Assembly: GCF_000017685.1 (NCBI RefSeq)
Contig: NC_010844.1
Span: 10,117 to 74,116, forward strand
Source: Leptospira biflexa serovar Patoc strain 'Patoc 1 (Paris)'
GTDB taxonomy: Bacteria; Spirochaetota; Leptospiria; Leptospirales; Leptospiraceae
Direction of reading: 5' to 3'
Length of the DNA: 64,000 bases
Shown one piece after another: positions 53,223-63,040 of this stretch. Each line of letters starts with the position of its first letter. Position 1 is the first letter of the stretch. A model generated the notes under the pieces. It did no database searches and was not told where the DNA came from. It was given only the letters and a program-made list of their open reading frames with translations. A program made the translations under genes and the position numbers.

Positions 53223-54119
53223 TTAGCTAATGATTTGATTGCGACCAGAAGACTTTGCTTCGTATAAATTTTTATCAGCAATTTTCAACAATTCCTGATT
53301 CGATTGAATATCAGATAAATCTCCACCAGCGACTCCGCCACTAAACGTAAAATGGAAGATCTGATCCGTATCAGACTTCATCTCAAGTTTTGAAACATTC
53401 TCTCTCACTCGGTCTAAAATCCTTGTCGCATCGACAACGCCTGTCTCAGGAAAAAGGATGACAAACTCTTCCCCGCCAAAACGAGAAATGATGTCTGATT
53501 TTCGAAAACTGGTTTTTAATTCATGGGCTAATTGTTTGATCACTTGGTCTCCAATCTCATGCCCATAAGTGTCATTGATATTCTTAAATTTATCGATATC
53601 AATCATTGCCATTGATAATAGGCTATCATGCCTCTTACAACGTTGGAATTCTTGTTCGATTCTCTCTTCCATATAACGCCTGTTATATAGGCCTGTCATG
53701 ACATCTCGAATCGCAGTTTCACGCAACTGGTCATGTAAGGCTTTGATTCGTAAGGCACTAAAAATTCGAGCGAGTAACTCGATTTCTTTGGCAGGTTTCG
53801 TGATATAATCTGTTGCGCCTGCCTCTATCGCAATTTTAAAATATTCAGGTTCCGTATGGCCTGTTACCATAATGATCGGAAGCCAACCGACTGGAGATGT
53901 AGATAGAATATCAGAAATTAAATCGATACCATTGCCATCTGGTAATTCCCAATCAAGTAAAACGACATCTATCGACTCACTGATGATTTTTTCACGAGCA
54001 ACCGAAATGGATTCAGCTTCAATCGCAATGTAACCATTTTTGGAAACCCACCGGCTGAGGAGTTTCCGTTGTAGTTCAGAATCTTCAATGATTAAGATTT
54101 TTCGCTGTCCTTTCGGCAT
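53223..54119 (-). CDS. Response regulator with GGDEF (diguanylate cyclase) output
   Basis: 298 residues. Receiver domain: ILIIEDSE, phospho-acceptor VVLLDWELPDG (Asp56), MVTGH, ITKP. GGDEF domain: MTGLYNRRYMEERI, MAMIDIDKFKNINDTYGHEIGD, and the active site RFGGEEF (213-219). An inhibitory I-site RKSD (206-209) lies exactly five residues before GGEEF, so product inhibition by cyclic di-GMP is expected. This is a PleD/WspR-type single-receiver enzyme. No cognate kinase is adjacent. Confidence 0.92.
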   Translation of the reverse strand: MPKGQRKILIIEDSELQRKLLSRWVSKNGYIAIEAESISVAREKIISESIDVVLLDWELPDGNGIDLISDILSTSPVGWLPIIMVTGHTEPEYFKIAIEAGATDYITKPAKEIELLARIFSALRIKALHDQLRETAIRDVMTGLYNRRYMEERIEQEFQRCKRHDSLLSMAMIDIDKFKNINDTYGHEIGDQVIKQLAHELKTSFRKSDIISRFGGEEFVILFPETGVVDATRILDRVRENVSKLEMKSDTDQIFHFTFSGGVAGGDLSDIQSNQELLKIADKNLYEAKSSGRNQIIS

Positions 54120-54130
54120 TCGCCTATCGT

Positions 54131-55927
54131 TTACTTTTTCTTTTTTTTACCTAGTATTTTTTCTACTTCACCTGGTTCCATGGGAACTTTTACAACCGTT
54201 CCACCTTCTTTTCGGATTTGGTCCAAATCAACTACAGCACCCGACAACAATCGACTAGCCTTCTTAGAAGTATCCTTCACGCCATAAACAACCCATTTGC
54301 CTCCCTCAAGGGATAACACTAAATACGTACAATCGGCTGCTGCCAAAATCGAATGTGCTGAGATTTGTGCCATGAACTCGTAACTGAGCACAATGCCCGT
54401 TCCAATGGCGACACCAGAAGGAACTCCAACCGCTTTTGTGACTTGGTACACACCGTAAGTCACACCGGTTCCAAACGAAGCGGCAGAGCCAACGACACCC
54501 ACCGTTGCCGATGTTGCTTGCGATGATGCATACGTTACCACCTCACTCGTGGCAGAAGCCCCGGCGATCGTTCCTCCTGCCACAGTTCCTGTGACAGCAA
54601 GCCCTCCCCCTAAAACCGCCTGGCCAGTGGTCACACCCACATAACTCATAGGTGCAAGGATGTACTTACCAGATGACTCTGTCACAAAGGCAGCAGACTT
54701 CACGGAATAAGCAGATGATTTTCTGGACATAGCAGATGTGACTTTAGCGCCCTTATCTAAAGACTGGACTGATTCATGTACAACCACTTCTGTACTATTG
54801 ATGATAGAACCTAATACCAGTTCAATGCTAGGTGCTGTCAAATACACAACACCTTTCCCTGTGAGAGTGATGGTTTCCACTAACCCATACATGGTAGTAC
54901 CTGCAGCATTTGTACCCAAGGCAACAGGATAAATGAGTCCATTCCAAGTCACATAACCTACGGATAATAAAGCCACCTTGCCAATTGGTTTGATGATACT
55001 GTCATACAAAATTGCCTTTGCTGTCCTTGAGAATGATTTCAAGAGAGCAGTCGGGATTCCTTCATCTTTGTCGGCAATGGCTTCGATTTCTCCCTTGGCT
55101 CTACCCAACTCTTCTTTTGTATCTTTCCCATATTGAAAAATGGTTTCTTTCCAACTCCCAAATATCGTTTCAGAGACAGTCGATCGAATCTCATTGATTT
55201 CCGAATTGCGGCTAAAGAATCCACCCTTTCGAAAGTCTTCGTAAGATTCATTCCAAGATGTTTTTAATGCTTCATCCAAATCAATATAACCATAAACAGT
55301 GGATTCAAAATCTTTTTGGAAATTCTCTTGGTATTGTTTGAATCTTTTTTTGGCAGAGGGGGATGTATCCTTTGGCATCTCTCTACTCAGTTGCATCTCT
55401 GCCCATTCATCCCACTCTTTTCGGATCTCAACCGATTTTGCTATGACGGCTTGGTGGCTTTGTTTTCCCCTTTCAAAAGAAGATCCAATGAGCCCATAGG
55501 ATTCAGCAACCGAAGCATACATGATAAAGAGTCCCGGTTTTGTGGCGTTTTCACTTAAGAACTTGCGAACCTGTTCTCCTTTGTCATTGATGTTGCCAGC
55601 CGCTTTCCAACTCATCTTCGTTCCGTCTTTGACAATCACAACGGATTCAGATGCTTTTAGCATTGATTTGGAAAATTGTTCGGCAGCAAAATCATACCGA
55701 CTCCCAAGAACAGTAATCGATGCTTCTTCCATGGGAGGGATAAACTTAATGCTTGTACCTTTGACAGGCAATGCGCCTTGGTAATACAAAGAGCTATGTC
55801 CTTCGATCACAAGTTTTTTGGTATTCTTTAATGGATCTTCTTGTTTCTTATCTGAGCTTGCGCACGTGATAAGGAGGAAAGATAATAAAAGGGAACAATT
55901 GGTTTTGATGAATAATTTAAATTTCAT
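54131..55927 (-). CDS. Lipoprotein B with Gly/Ala/Ser-rich hydrophobic core, paralogue of the upstream gene
   Basis: 598 residues with signal peptide and lipobox LITC (Cys22). After a charged helical region comes a long Gly/Ala/Ser/Thr/Val-rich stretch (about 330-530) with glycine-zipper-like segments such as VTTGQAVLGGGLAVTGTVAGG. The C-terminal block GKWVVYGVKDTS, then GAVVDLDQIRKEGGTVVKV, matches the same region in the neighbouring lipoprotein, so the two are paralogues. Start overlaps the stop of that gene (55924-55927). No named family is recognised; envelope insertion or surface display is possible. Confidence 0.7.
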   Translation of the reverse strand: MKFKLFIKTNCSLLLSFLLITCASSDKKQEDPLKNTKKLVIEGHSSLYYQGALPVKGTSIKFIPPMEEASITVLGSRYDFAAEQFSKSMLKASESVVIVKDGTKMSWKAAGNINDKGEQVRKFLSENATKPGLFIMYASVAESYGLIGSSFERGKQSHQAVIAKSVEIRKEWDEWAEMQLSREMPKDTSPSAKKRFKQYQENFQKDFESTVYGYIDLDEALKTSWNESYEDFRKGGFFSRNSEINEIRSTVSETIFGSWKETIFQYGKDTKEELGRAKGEIEAIADKDEGIPTALLKSFSRTAKAILYDSIIKPIGKVALLSVGYVTWNGLIYPVALGTNAAGTTMYGLVETITLTGKGVVYLTAPSIELVLGSIINSTEVVVHESVQSLDKGAKVTSAMSRKSSAYSVKSAAFVTESSGKYILAPMSYVGVTTGQAVLGGGLAVTGTVAGGTIAGASATSEVVTYASSQATSATVGVVGSAASFGTGVTYGVYQVTKAVGVPSGVAIGTGIVLSYEFMAQISAHSILAAADCTYLVLSLEGGKWVVYGVKDTSKKASRLLSGAVVDLDQIRKEGGTVVKVPMEPGEVEKILGKKKKK

Positions 55928-57405
55928 TTCGATGGAGCCTCTAATTTTTTGGAACGCTTCATTTGTTCTGACATCTCGGCATCGAGTACCTTTTTGATCA
56001 GCTTTGGATCATCTGATAATACTTTCAGTTTCCCTTTCTTTTTGGCTTCTTCTAAGTTGATCACAGTCCCTGTTGGCAGGTTCTCTTCCTCCACATAATT
56101 TCCTTTCACGACGGCGATGACAACCCTTGGCCCATCATAAGCGATGAGAATGGGACCATCCACTGCCGTGAGTAAAATTTGCGGAGGTAACACTGTCAGT
56201 GCAGAATAACCCAACACGATCCCTGAACTCATTGTGTACATTCCCGCTTCTGCGACGCCCGTTGTGAGGTCATAAGTGAGTCCTGTTGCATAAGCAGTGG
56301 ATTCATACCCGACTCCACCTGTTGCACCAAGGGCACCACCAGCCGTTGTGGCGGCAACGGATGTCACTTGGTTAAAGAGTGCAACCGAAGACCCAGAAGC
56401 ATAGGTAGGCACAGTGGCAGAAGCAGAGAGAATCCCGATAGAGCTAAACATCCCTGCTTCGAGTGTTGGAGAAAACACACGGTATCCAGATTTTGTTGTG
56501 TAATAAAAAACGAGTCCCGTTGAAACAAGAGCATTCGAAGAAAAGTTCATCCCTTGCGAAAGGGGAACATAGACTCCATTGACTAACAAGAGTTCCCCTG
56601 TATTCACAGTGGTTTTGGTCACAGGTGAAATGACCACTTCCTTCAAAGCAACGGTATACCCTTGGAAGATATCAACGAGTGCAAGGAGTGCATTATCCCT
56701 CTCACCTGATTCTTCATAATTTCTTGTGAATTCGTCGGAGGCTTTTTTAAAGGAATCTCCCCAAGAATTCATTATATTCTTTGAATTGTTTTTCAAAGTC
56801 GATGTAAACAATTGATTCAGTTGGCTTGATTTTTGATCTCGCGTGTCCGCATACCGACTGAGTTCTTTATCCAATACTTCCCAGTCCGATTTGACTCTTG
56901 GGACTAAAAAAACATAACCTAATACAAACCGATTCCCTGCTTCCGAAAAACTGGATTGGGATAGTTTCCATTCTTCTTTCGAAAGTTGGACACCAGCATC
57001 ATAAATGTCTTCTGTTCTTTTTGTACCATCCGAATACCCTTCTTTTGTCCAATTTTTCACGGCATTCATCGTACTCCCTAGTTTCCCAGGGAAATCTTCA
57101 CTTCGTTTTTTTAATTTAACCAGTACCATCGCCTTGGCAACGTTTGCACTCATCAGATTTTCTTTGGAAAGGTCGATTGCCTTTTTCCCTGAAGGGATCA
57201 CCGCCCATCCATGTTCATATAAATTTTTCCTTGATCCATACGAATTGGCAGTTAAAGGAGCGATTTTTTTAAACGTTTGCGGTTTATTAGAGGAGAGGAC
57301 AGATTCACCGAATACTTTCTCTGATTTTTGTTTACTGAGACAACTAACAAAATTTACGACAAAAACCAAAACAAGACAACAATACAATTTCAAATGGAAC
57401 TTCAT
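55924..57405 (-). CDS. Lipoprotein A with Gly/Ala/Ser-rich hydrophobic core
   Basis: About 493 residues beginning MKFHLKLYCCLVLVFVVNFVSC, with lipobox FVSC. A charged helical first half (LYEHGWAVIPSGKKAIDLSKENL onward) is followed by a Gly/Ala/Ser/Thr-rich stretch (about 280-420) and a C-terminal block GPRVVIAVVKGN, then GTVINLEEAKKKGKLKVL, shared with lipoprotein B. The start at 57405 was chosen for the signal peptide; 57444 is the longer alternative. First gene of a four-gene leftward operon (A, B, GGDEF regulator, SrkA-like kinase). Confidence 0.7.
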   Translation of the reverse strand: MKFHLKLYCCLVLVFVVNFVSCLSKQKSEKVFGESVLSSNKPQTFKKIAPLTANSYGSRKNLYEHGWAVIPSGKKAIDLSKENLMSANVAKAMVLVKLKKRSEDFPGKLGSTMNAVKNWTKEGYSDGTKRTEDIYDAGVQLSKEEWKLSQSSFSEAGNRFVLGYVFLVPRVKSDWEVLDKELSRYADTRDQKSSQLNQLFTSTLKNNSKNIMNSWGDSFKKASDEFTRNYEESGERDNALLALVDIFQGYTVALKEVVISPVTKTTVNTGELLLVNGVYVPLSQGMNFSSNALVSTGLVFYYTTKSGYRVFSPTLEAGMFSSIGILSASATVPTYASGSSVALFNQVTSVAATTAGGALGATGGVGYESTAYATGLTYDLTTGVAEAGMYTMSSGIVLGYSALTVLPPQILLTAVDGPILIAYDGPRVVIAVVKGNYVEEENLPTGTVINLEEAKKKGKLKVLSDDPKLIKKVLDAEMSEQMKRSKKLEAPSK

Positions 57406-57454
57406 AAGTTGGGAGAACGTTATGGAAGGAAATGAATCATGCAACTGAAAAATA

Positions 57455-57486
57455 TTTCACTATTGCTTAATCCATGTTTAGTGAAA
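57455..57486. promoter_or_regulatory. Inverted repeat between divergent operons
   Basis: TTTCACTA (57455-57462) and TAGTGAAA (57479-57486) are perfect 8-base complements with a 16-base spacer, centred between the lipoprotein operon and opgG. Possible operator; no regulator is suggested. Confidence 0.35.
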
Positions 57487-57547
57487 CTATTTTATTACAT
57501 TTCAGAATTTGAATGACCATTCTTGATCATTTCAAAGACTCATTCTT

Positions 57548-59122
57548 ATGAAGAAATTAAACATATACTTTGCCATCATTGCCATTTTGTTATGTGTCTT
57601 CGTTATCTTTAAAAAAAATGATCTAACGTTTCATGCCCTCATTTCTCTTTTTGCAATCACCCCCCATTCTGAAGTTTTTGATTTCAATGCGGCAGACAGA
57701 ATTGCAAAACAAAAATTGAATTCAAAATTCGTTCCCACCCCTGTGTATAAAATTCCGGGACTCGATGGAATCAGTTTTGAAGATTACAGACAAATTGAAT
57801 ACAAACCGGATGTTGCGATTTGGAAAAATTTAGCGCTCCCCTACCAATTACATTTTTTCCACCCAGGACATATTTACAGCAATGGGATCAGAATTTATGA
57901 AGTGATCGAAGAAAAGCCAGTGGAGATTCCGTATGATTCCTCTCGGTTTCACTTTGGAAACCTCCCACTCACAGATGATTTTTTTGAGTTGAGTAAAAAA
58001 CTGCAATACACGGGTTTCCGTGTCCATTATCCAATCAACCAAAAGGAAGCATTGGAAGAATTTTTAGTATTCCAAGGGTCTTCTTATTTCCGCGCATTAT
58101 CCAAAAACCAAGTGTATGGTTTATCCGGTAGAGGACTTGCTATCAACACAGGCCCTGAAGGAGAAGAAGAATTCCCTATTTTTGAAAGTTTTTATATCAA
58201 ACGTCCCGAGAAAAATGATTCCTCCATTTTGATTTATGCCATTATGAATAGTGAATCTGTTGCGGGTGCTTATGAATTTTATGTGACACCTGGCGAGATC
58301 ACAACCATTGACATTCGAGCCAAAATTTATTTACGAAAAAAAATCAAACGTCTGGGACTCTCTCCCATCACTTCCATGTTTCTTTATGGAGAATCAAATA
58401 TCCCAATCCTTGGAAACATCCATCCAGAGATCCATGACTCGGATGGACTTCTCACATATCTTGGCGAAGACAACTGGGAATGGAGGCCTCTCATCAATCC
58501 TAAAAAAACCAAACTGACAACGATCGAACTGAACCATCCCAAAGGATTTGGACTCATTCAAAGAGATCGAAAATTCAAAAGTTACCAAGACGAAAAATTG
58601 TTATACCATCGTAGGCCAAGTGTTTGGGTAGAGCCGAAAGGGGATTGGGGAAAAGGTGACCTATATCTTTTGGAATTTACAACGAATTTAGATTCTGATG
58701 ACAACGTGACTATTTTTTGGGAGCCAAATATCCCACCGAATTTGAAAGAAGGATACGAATTCCAATATAAACTCAGTTATACGGACAAATCACCAGACTC
58801 TCACCAATTGGGAAAAACCACCTCCTATTATAAAGGAATTGATCCTCTGTTCCCAAAAGAAAAAATGTTAACCCTTTATTTTACTGGTGATTTTCTGAAA
58901 GCGTTAGATGCTAAAACAGAACTGAAAGCTATCATCAAAAATGACATGATCCCAGCAGATCAAATTCGTTATCAAATTGAAAAGATTCGGGAACTTGACC
59001 AATGGAGATTACAAATTTGGCATTCATCGCCAATTGAAGTATCCAATTGGAAGGTTCATTTGGAGAAAGAAAATCAAAAAATTACTGAAACATGGATCTA
59101 CAGAGATGGAATTTCAAAATAA
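57548..59122 (+). CDS. opgG: Periplasmic glucan biosynthesis protein OpgG/OpgD
   Basis: 524 residues with an N-terminal export signal/anchor (LNIYFAIIAILLCVFVIF). The OpgG/MdoG pattern is clear: FDFNAADRIAKQKLNSKFVP, LDGISFEDYRQIEYKPD, YQLHFFHPGHIY, FLVFQGSSYFRALSKNQVYGLSGRGLAINT, and PITSMFLYGE. OpgG acts in the periplasm on osmoregulated glucan chains made by OpgH. Length matches E. coli OpgG. Its stop overlaps the next small ORF by 17 bases, so the three genes form one operon with OpgH. Confidence 0.92.
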   Translation: MKKLNIYFAIIAILLCVFVIFKKNDLTFHALISLFAITPHSEVFDFNAADRIAKQKLNSKFVPTPVYKIPGLDGISFEDYRQIEYKPDVAIWKNLALPYQLHFFHPGHIYSNGIRIYEVIEEKPVEIPYDSSRFHFGNLPLTDDFFELSKKLQYTGFRVHYPINQKEALEEFLVFQGSSYFRALSKNQVYGLSGRGLAINTGPEGEEEFPIFESFYIKRPEKNDSSILIYAIMNSESVAGAYEFYVTPGEITTIDIRAKIYLRKKIKRLGLSPITSMFLYGESNIPILGNIHPEIHDSDGLLTYLGEDNWEWRPLINPKKTKLTTIELNHPKGFGLIQRDRKFKSYQDEKLLYHRRPSVWVEPKGDWGKGDLYLLEFTTNLDSDDNVTIFWEPNIPPNLKEGYEFQYKLSYTDKSPDSHQLGKTTSYYKGIDPLFPKEKMLTLYFTGDFLKALDAKTELKAIIKNDMIPADQIRYQIEKIRELDQWRLQIWHSSPIEVSNWKVHLEKENQKITETWIYRDGISK

Positions 59123-59495
59123 TACTTTGTACCAAAGAGAACTTAGTGAACGTCTTCGAACTTTCCTTTTGTTATCGGGCATACAAAATGAATATACGAT
59201 CTCAAATACACTTTCCCATTTTTTCCAAAATACAAACTTGTCGTATCAGTTGGAACAAGATTGGTCAGTTTGGATCAAGTATGTAGGCGAAAACAAAATC
59301 AAAAGAGAATCCTCGCTCCCATTTCCTGACCGAGCTTGGCAATTTGGTTCCATGGTTCCGAAGGATTCCGAATGGAAATCGGATCTTAAAAAATCAAAAG
59401 AATCCATTATCAGCTCGTTCAAACCCATTTTCATTTTAGTTTCCATTTTCACTTGGACTGCACTCTATTACCTCATCATCTTTAGGTTATTATGA
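59106..59495 (+). CDS. Small membrane protein between opgG and opgH
   Basis: 129 residues starting MEFQNNTLYQRELSERLRTFLL. A soluble N-terminal part is followed by one C-terminal membrane segment (FILVSIFTWTALYYLIIFRLL). Start chosen at 59106, overlapping opgG by 17 bases; the longer frame from 58977 lies inside opgG. The stop overlaps the opgH start in ATGA (59492-59495). No named family. In position it may stand in for the long cytoplasmic N-terminal extension of E. coli OpgH, which is missing from the following gene; this is an inference. Confidence 0.65.
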   Translation: MEFQNNTLYQRELSERLRTFLLLSGIQNEYTISNTLSHFFQNTNLSYQLEQDWSVWIKYVGENKIKRESSLPFPDRAWQFGSMVPKDSEWKSDLKKSKESIISSFKPIFILVSIFTWTALYYLIIFRLL

Positions 59496-61534
59496 TCCAA
59501 TTCCATCGTTTTTTATTTTTCAGCGTATTCATTCTACCAATCATCATCGGGCTCACGACGTTTGCACAAATCATCTCTTTTGGTGGAGTTGAGTTAACCG
59601 AATATTACCAATTCATAGCATTACTCTTCCTTTTGCCCATGTTATCCTATGGTGCAACCACTTCTCTATTTGGATTTTTGATCTCACTCTTGAAACAAGG
59701 TGATCCCTTATTCAATGCAAAGAGGATCCCAGAAAGTGAACTTGATTTTCAGAGTATCGAAAAAGCCTCAGTTGCACTTGTCATGCCCGTATACGAAGAA
59801 AATGAAGTATCCATCTTTGCAAGGATCAAAGTCATCTATGAATCACTAGAGAAATACCATTCCCTCCCCAAATTAGATTTTTTTATCTTAAGTGATACAA
59901 GAACTCCTGAAAAATGGATCAAAGAAGAAGCCGCCTATTTAGAGTTATGTGAATCGACCGGGAATTACAAAAAATTCCATTACAGAAGGAGAAAAAGTAA
60001 CCTGAATGGAAAAAGTGGCAATATCGCTGATTTTTGCCGTCGTTGGGGCAATCGATATGAGTATATGATCATTTTGGATGCTGATAGTTTGATGAGTGGG
60101 GACATCATGATACAACTCATCGCTATGATGCAACAAAACCCGAAGGCAGGCATCATCCAAACCAATTCCAAATTGTTTCGCGCCACTACTCTTTTCCAAA
60201 AATTAACCGAATTTTCCTCCTACCTATTTAGTTCTTATTTCTTAAAAGGTGCTAGTTTTTGGCAGATCAATGCCAATAGTTATTGGGGACACAATGCTAT
60301 CTTACGCATCAAACCGTTTATGGAATACTGTGCCCTCCCCCATCTTCCCGAATATGGTGGCCTTGGTGGAAAAATTTTAAGTCATGATACCGTCGAAGCA
60401 AGCCTAATGCGTAAAGCGGGATATGAAGTTTTGTGTGCCTACGAGCTCGAAGGAAGTTACGAAGAAAATCCTCCCAATATCATCGATGTTTTAAAACGAG
60501 ACCAGAGATGGTGCCAAGGGAACATGCAACATTTTTGGTTTTTATTTGGAAAAAAGATTCCTCTCATCAATCGCATTCATATCTTAAACGGAATTTTGTC
60601 TTACCTCAATTCACCCATTTGGCTTTGTTACATTCTACTTAGTTTGTGGAATTATATCGAAGAAAGTAAGTTCCTCAATTATTCGATGTTGCCAGAAGAG
60701 TTTGAATATTTCAAAGCTCAGATTTATGATCCCTTGTATTTGAAGCTTTTGTATCTCTCTTTAATCCTTCTCTTTTTACCAAGAGTATTGAGTTACTTAA
60801 GTTTACCGATGGGACAAATATTCAAAAAATTCCCCGCCTTCTTTTTAGAGACTTTATTTTCCATTCTCATCGCGCCCATCTACATGATCTATCATAGCGT
60901 TTTTGTGGTGTCCATATTTCTAAATAAAAAAATATCCTGGGGACCTCAGAATCGTGATGCGGAATCGAGTTACTCTTTTTCTTACGTGGTTTCCTCCTTT
61001 TTTGGAATCACCATCCTTGGACTCGTTTCTGCTTATATCAGTTACTCCTACTCTCTCATGCTTTTTTTCTTAACCATGCCCATTTGGATTGGTTGGACTC
61101 TCTCCATCCCACTTGTCATTTTGACAAGTCGCGAACAAAAATCCTTACAATCGTTTTTTGATCTATCCTATTGGAAACCCAATCGGGAACTCTCAAACAA
61201 TCTGAGAGAAGAACTCACTCGCACAAAACAGAAACGAATGGAAGGCAAAGAAATTTTTTATGCACTTGTCCACCCGATCTTCCACGAGAAACACAAACAA
61301 TTGCAAGGGAACAAATCGTACAGGTCCAAAGTTTCGGACTCAATCACAAATGATTTCGAAATTTTACTCAAAGAAGGACCGGAACGATTGGATCGAAAAA
61401 AAATCCTAAACATCCTTTCCAATCGGGAACTATTAGATTTATTTTTTCAAAAATTTTGGACCTCTGAAAAATCCAATTGGGGACAGTATTGGAAACAGAT
61501 TTGGGAAGAGATCAACCCATCTTCTTTTCCATAA
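59492..61534 (+). CDS. opgH: Glucan glucosyltransferase OpgH
   Basis: 680 residues, GT2-family membrane glucosyltransferase making the linear glucan backbone from UDP-glucose. Motifs: ALVMPVYEENE, the basic loop HYRRRKSNLNGKSGNIADFCRRWG, the catalytic ILDADSLMSGD, SYWGHNAILRIKPFMEYCALP, SHDTVEASLMRKAGYEV, and DQRWCQGN (QxxRW-like). Multiple membrane segments flank the catalytic domain. It is shorter than E. coli OpgH because about 130 N-terminal residues are absent. It overlaps the converging hydrolase gene by 23 bases at its 3' end. Confidence 0.93.
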   Translation: MIQFHRFLFFSVFILPIIIGLTTFAQIISFGGVELTEYYQFIALLFLLPMLSYGATTSLFGFLISLLKQGDPLFNAKRIPESELDFQSIEKASVALVMPVYEENEVSIFARIKVIYESLEKYHSLPKLDFFILSDTRTPEKWIKEEAAYLELCESTGNYKKFHYRRRKSNLNGKSGNIADFCRRWGNRYEYMIILDADSLMSGDIMIQLIAMMQQNPKAGIIQTNSKLFRATTLFQKLTEFSSYLFSSYFLKGASFWQINANSYWGHNAILRIKPFMEYCALPHLPEYGGLGGKILSHDTVEASLMRKAGYEVLCAYELEGSYEENPPNIIDVLKRDQRWCQGNMQHFWFLFGKKIPLINRIHILNGILSYLNSPIWLCYILLSLWNYIEESKFLNYSMLPEEFEYFKAQIYDPLYLKLLYLSLILLFLPRVLSYLSLPMGQIFKKFPAFFLETLFSILIAPIYMIYHSVFVVSIFLNKKISWGPQNRDAESSYSFSYVVSSFFGITILGLVSAYISYSYSLMLFFLTMPIWIGWTLSIPLVILTSREQKSLQSFFDLSYWKPNRELSNNLREELTRTKQKRMEGKEIFYALVHPIFHEKHKQLQGNKSYRSKVSDSITNDFEILLKEGPERLDRKKILNILSNRELLDLFFQKFWTSEKSNWGQYWKQIWEEINPSSFP

Positions 61535-62477
61535 TCCTCCAATAATACGAAGACCGTTTCCAGTCTTCTATAAAACCGCAGTGACCACCTTTTGCCTCAA
61601 TGACCACATCAATGTAGGCGGAAGTTGGAATCTCTGTGAACTCTTTCCAAGGGATCACGGGATCATCCATGGATGTCAATATGGTTGTGGGTACTTTGAT
61701 TGATTTAAAAAAGAGGTCAGACAAAGTATAAGATAAAAAATATTCATCCACAGAACGAAACTGGGAAAATTCCTTCACCATTTTTTCTGTTAAATCCATC
61801 ACCGATTCATATCGATCCAAATCATGAAAGGAATACAGATGAGGGAACAGTTGGCCTTTTTTTTCGAGTGAAGATTTCCATGAATTTAAAAAATATTTTC
61901 GTAGGAATGGGTGTTCATCCATTTTGATTGTGGCTCGCTTTGGATCAAGCGCTGGACTAAAGGCAAAACAATGTTTGAGTCCTGGAATTTTTTGATCCGC
62001 TTTTTCTGTGCTATGTTTCCCTGCCACTCGTAAAACAAAATTTCCACCAAGAGAAAACCCAGCTAAATACACAGGGATTTTGGCCTTCACCGACCTTGTC
62101 AATTCGAGTACAGCTTCATAAGTTTCTTCCAATAAACTTCCGTTAAAGATCCCTTCGTTTAAATGGTGGGTGTCGCCGTGGTCCCTCAAATTCAATCGAT
62201 ACACTGAATAATCTTTTGCTAAAAAATGTTTGGTGGTTCGAATGATGTAACTGGAATGGATGCTCCCTTCCCATCCATGTACCAAAATGACGATGCCTTT
62301 GGGACTCGGAACGCCATGAATTCTTGCAAGTAAATTGACACCTTTTTTAGTTTTGACCGATCTCCACTCACCTTTCAGATTTTTCCCATAGGACTTGTCT
62401 GCCTTTGACTTAAAAGATGCCATAAAGGACTGCGCCATGGGACCAGAAAAAAGAGGGATTGGTTTGAATGAACTCAT
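61512..62477 (-). CDS. YheT-like alpha/beta hydrolase
   Basis: 321 residues, no signal peptide. Pattern of the YheT/ABHD1-3 group: GIVILVHGWEGSIHSSYIIRTTKHFLAKDYSVYRLNLRDHGDTHHLNEGIF, the nucleophile elbow AGFSLGGNFVLR, an Asp near ILTSMDDPVIPW, and the His in AKGGHCGFIE. The catalytic triad Ser-Asp-His is complete, so it is probably an active esterase or lipase. The substrate is unknown. It converges on opgH with a 23-base overlap. Confidence 0.85.
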   Translation of the reverse strand: MSSFKPIPLFSGPMAQSFMASFKSKADKSYGKNLKGEWRSVKTKKGVNLLARIHGVPSPKGIVILVHGWEGSIHSSYIIRTTKHFLAKDYSVYRLNLRDHGDTHHLNEGIFNGSLLEETYEAVLELTRSVKAKIPVYLAGFSLGGNFVLRVAGKHSTEKADQKIPGLKHCFAFSPALDPKRATIKMDEHPFLRKYFLNSWKSSLEKKGQLFPHLYSFHDLDRYESVMDLTEKMVKEFSQFRSVDEYFLSYTLSDLFFKSIKVPTTILTSMDDPVIPWKEFTEIPTSAYIDVVIEAKGGHCGFIEDWKRSSYYWRIMEKKMG

Positions 62478-62593
62478 TTTGGTTAGTTCCTAATCTGAAA
62501 CGAAACTCTTATTTTTCAATAAATTAACAAAACTCTATCCTCAGAATCGACTCTTTCCATTGACAAAGTTTTCTCGCTCGTTACAATTCCCAC

Positions 62594-63040
62594 ATGAGAT
62601 ACTTAACCATCCCACTTCTCGTTTTTCTCTTCACTTGCCAAACCTATACCCCTTGGAAATCCGAATGGAAACAAAAAGACGGTTCCGAAGTATTTTATGC
62701 CGCAGTCTCTGCAAAAGCAAGTGTCCAAGCGATCGAATCAGGTAGTCTTGCCATGCGAAGGACAACTTGCGTGAACGCAACGAACCTTCTTTCCACTTCA
62801 CCCAAACTAACAAGCATTCTGCTTGAAAATGAATCGCTTGAGCTCACAGAAACAGAAATCAAAGACTTGGGACGTTTGATTTCCGCTCACAAAATCAAAC
62901 CCAAACAAGATTCCTGCCAATCAGAGGAAGGTGGTTTTTTCCTAGCAAGCCCAGCATGGGAAAATTGCCAATGTTTGTATATCATTGAATACCCAGGTGG
63001 AAGATCCCAATTCCGCCAAGACATCACCCAAGTAAAATAA
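62594..63040 (+). CDS. Small lipoprotein of unknown function
   Basis: 148 residues with signal peptide and lipobox LFTC (Cys15). The mature part contains YAAVSAKASVQAIESGSLAMRRTTCVNAT and a cysteine-rich end (DSCQSEEGGFFLASPAWENCQCLYIIEYPGGR), with probable disulphides. I recognise no named family. It converges with the winged-helix gene (stops adjacent at 63040/63041) and is likely to have its own promoter. Confidence 0.7.
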   Translation: MRYLTIPLLVFLFTCQTYTPWKSEWKQKDGSEVFYAAVSAKASVQAIESGSLAMRRTTCVNATNLLSTSPKLTSILLENESLELTETEIKDLGRLISAHKIKPKQDSCQSEEGGFFLASPAWENCQCLYIIEYPGGRSQFRQDITQVK

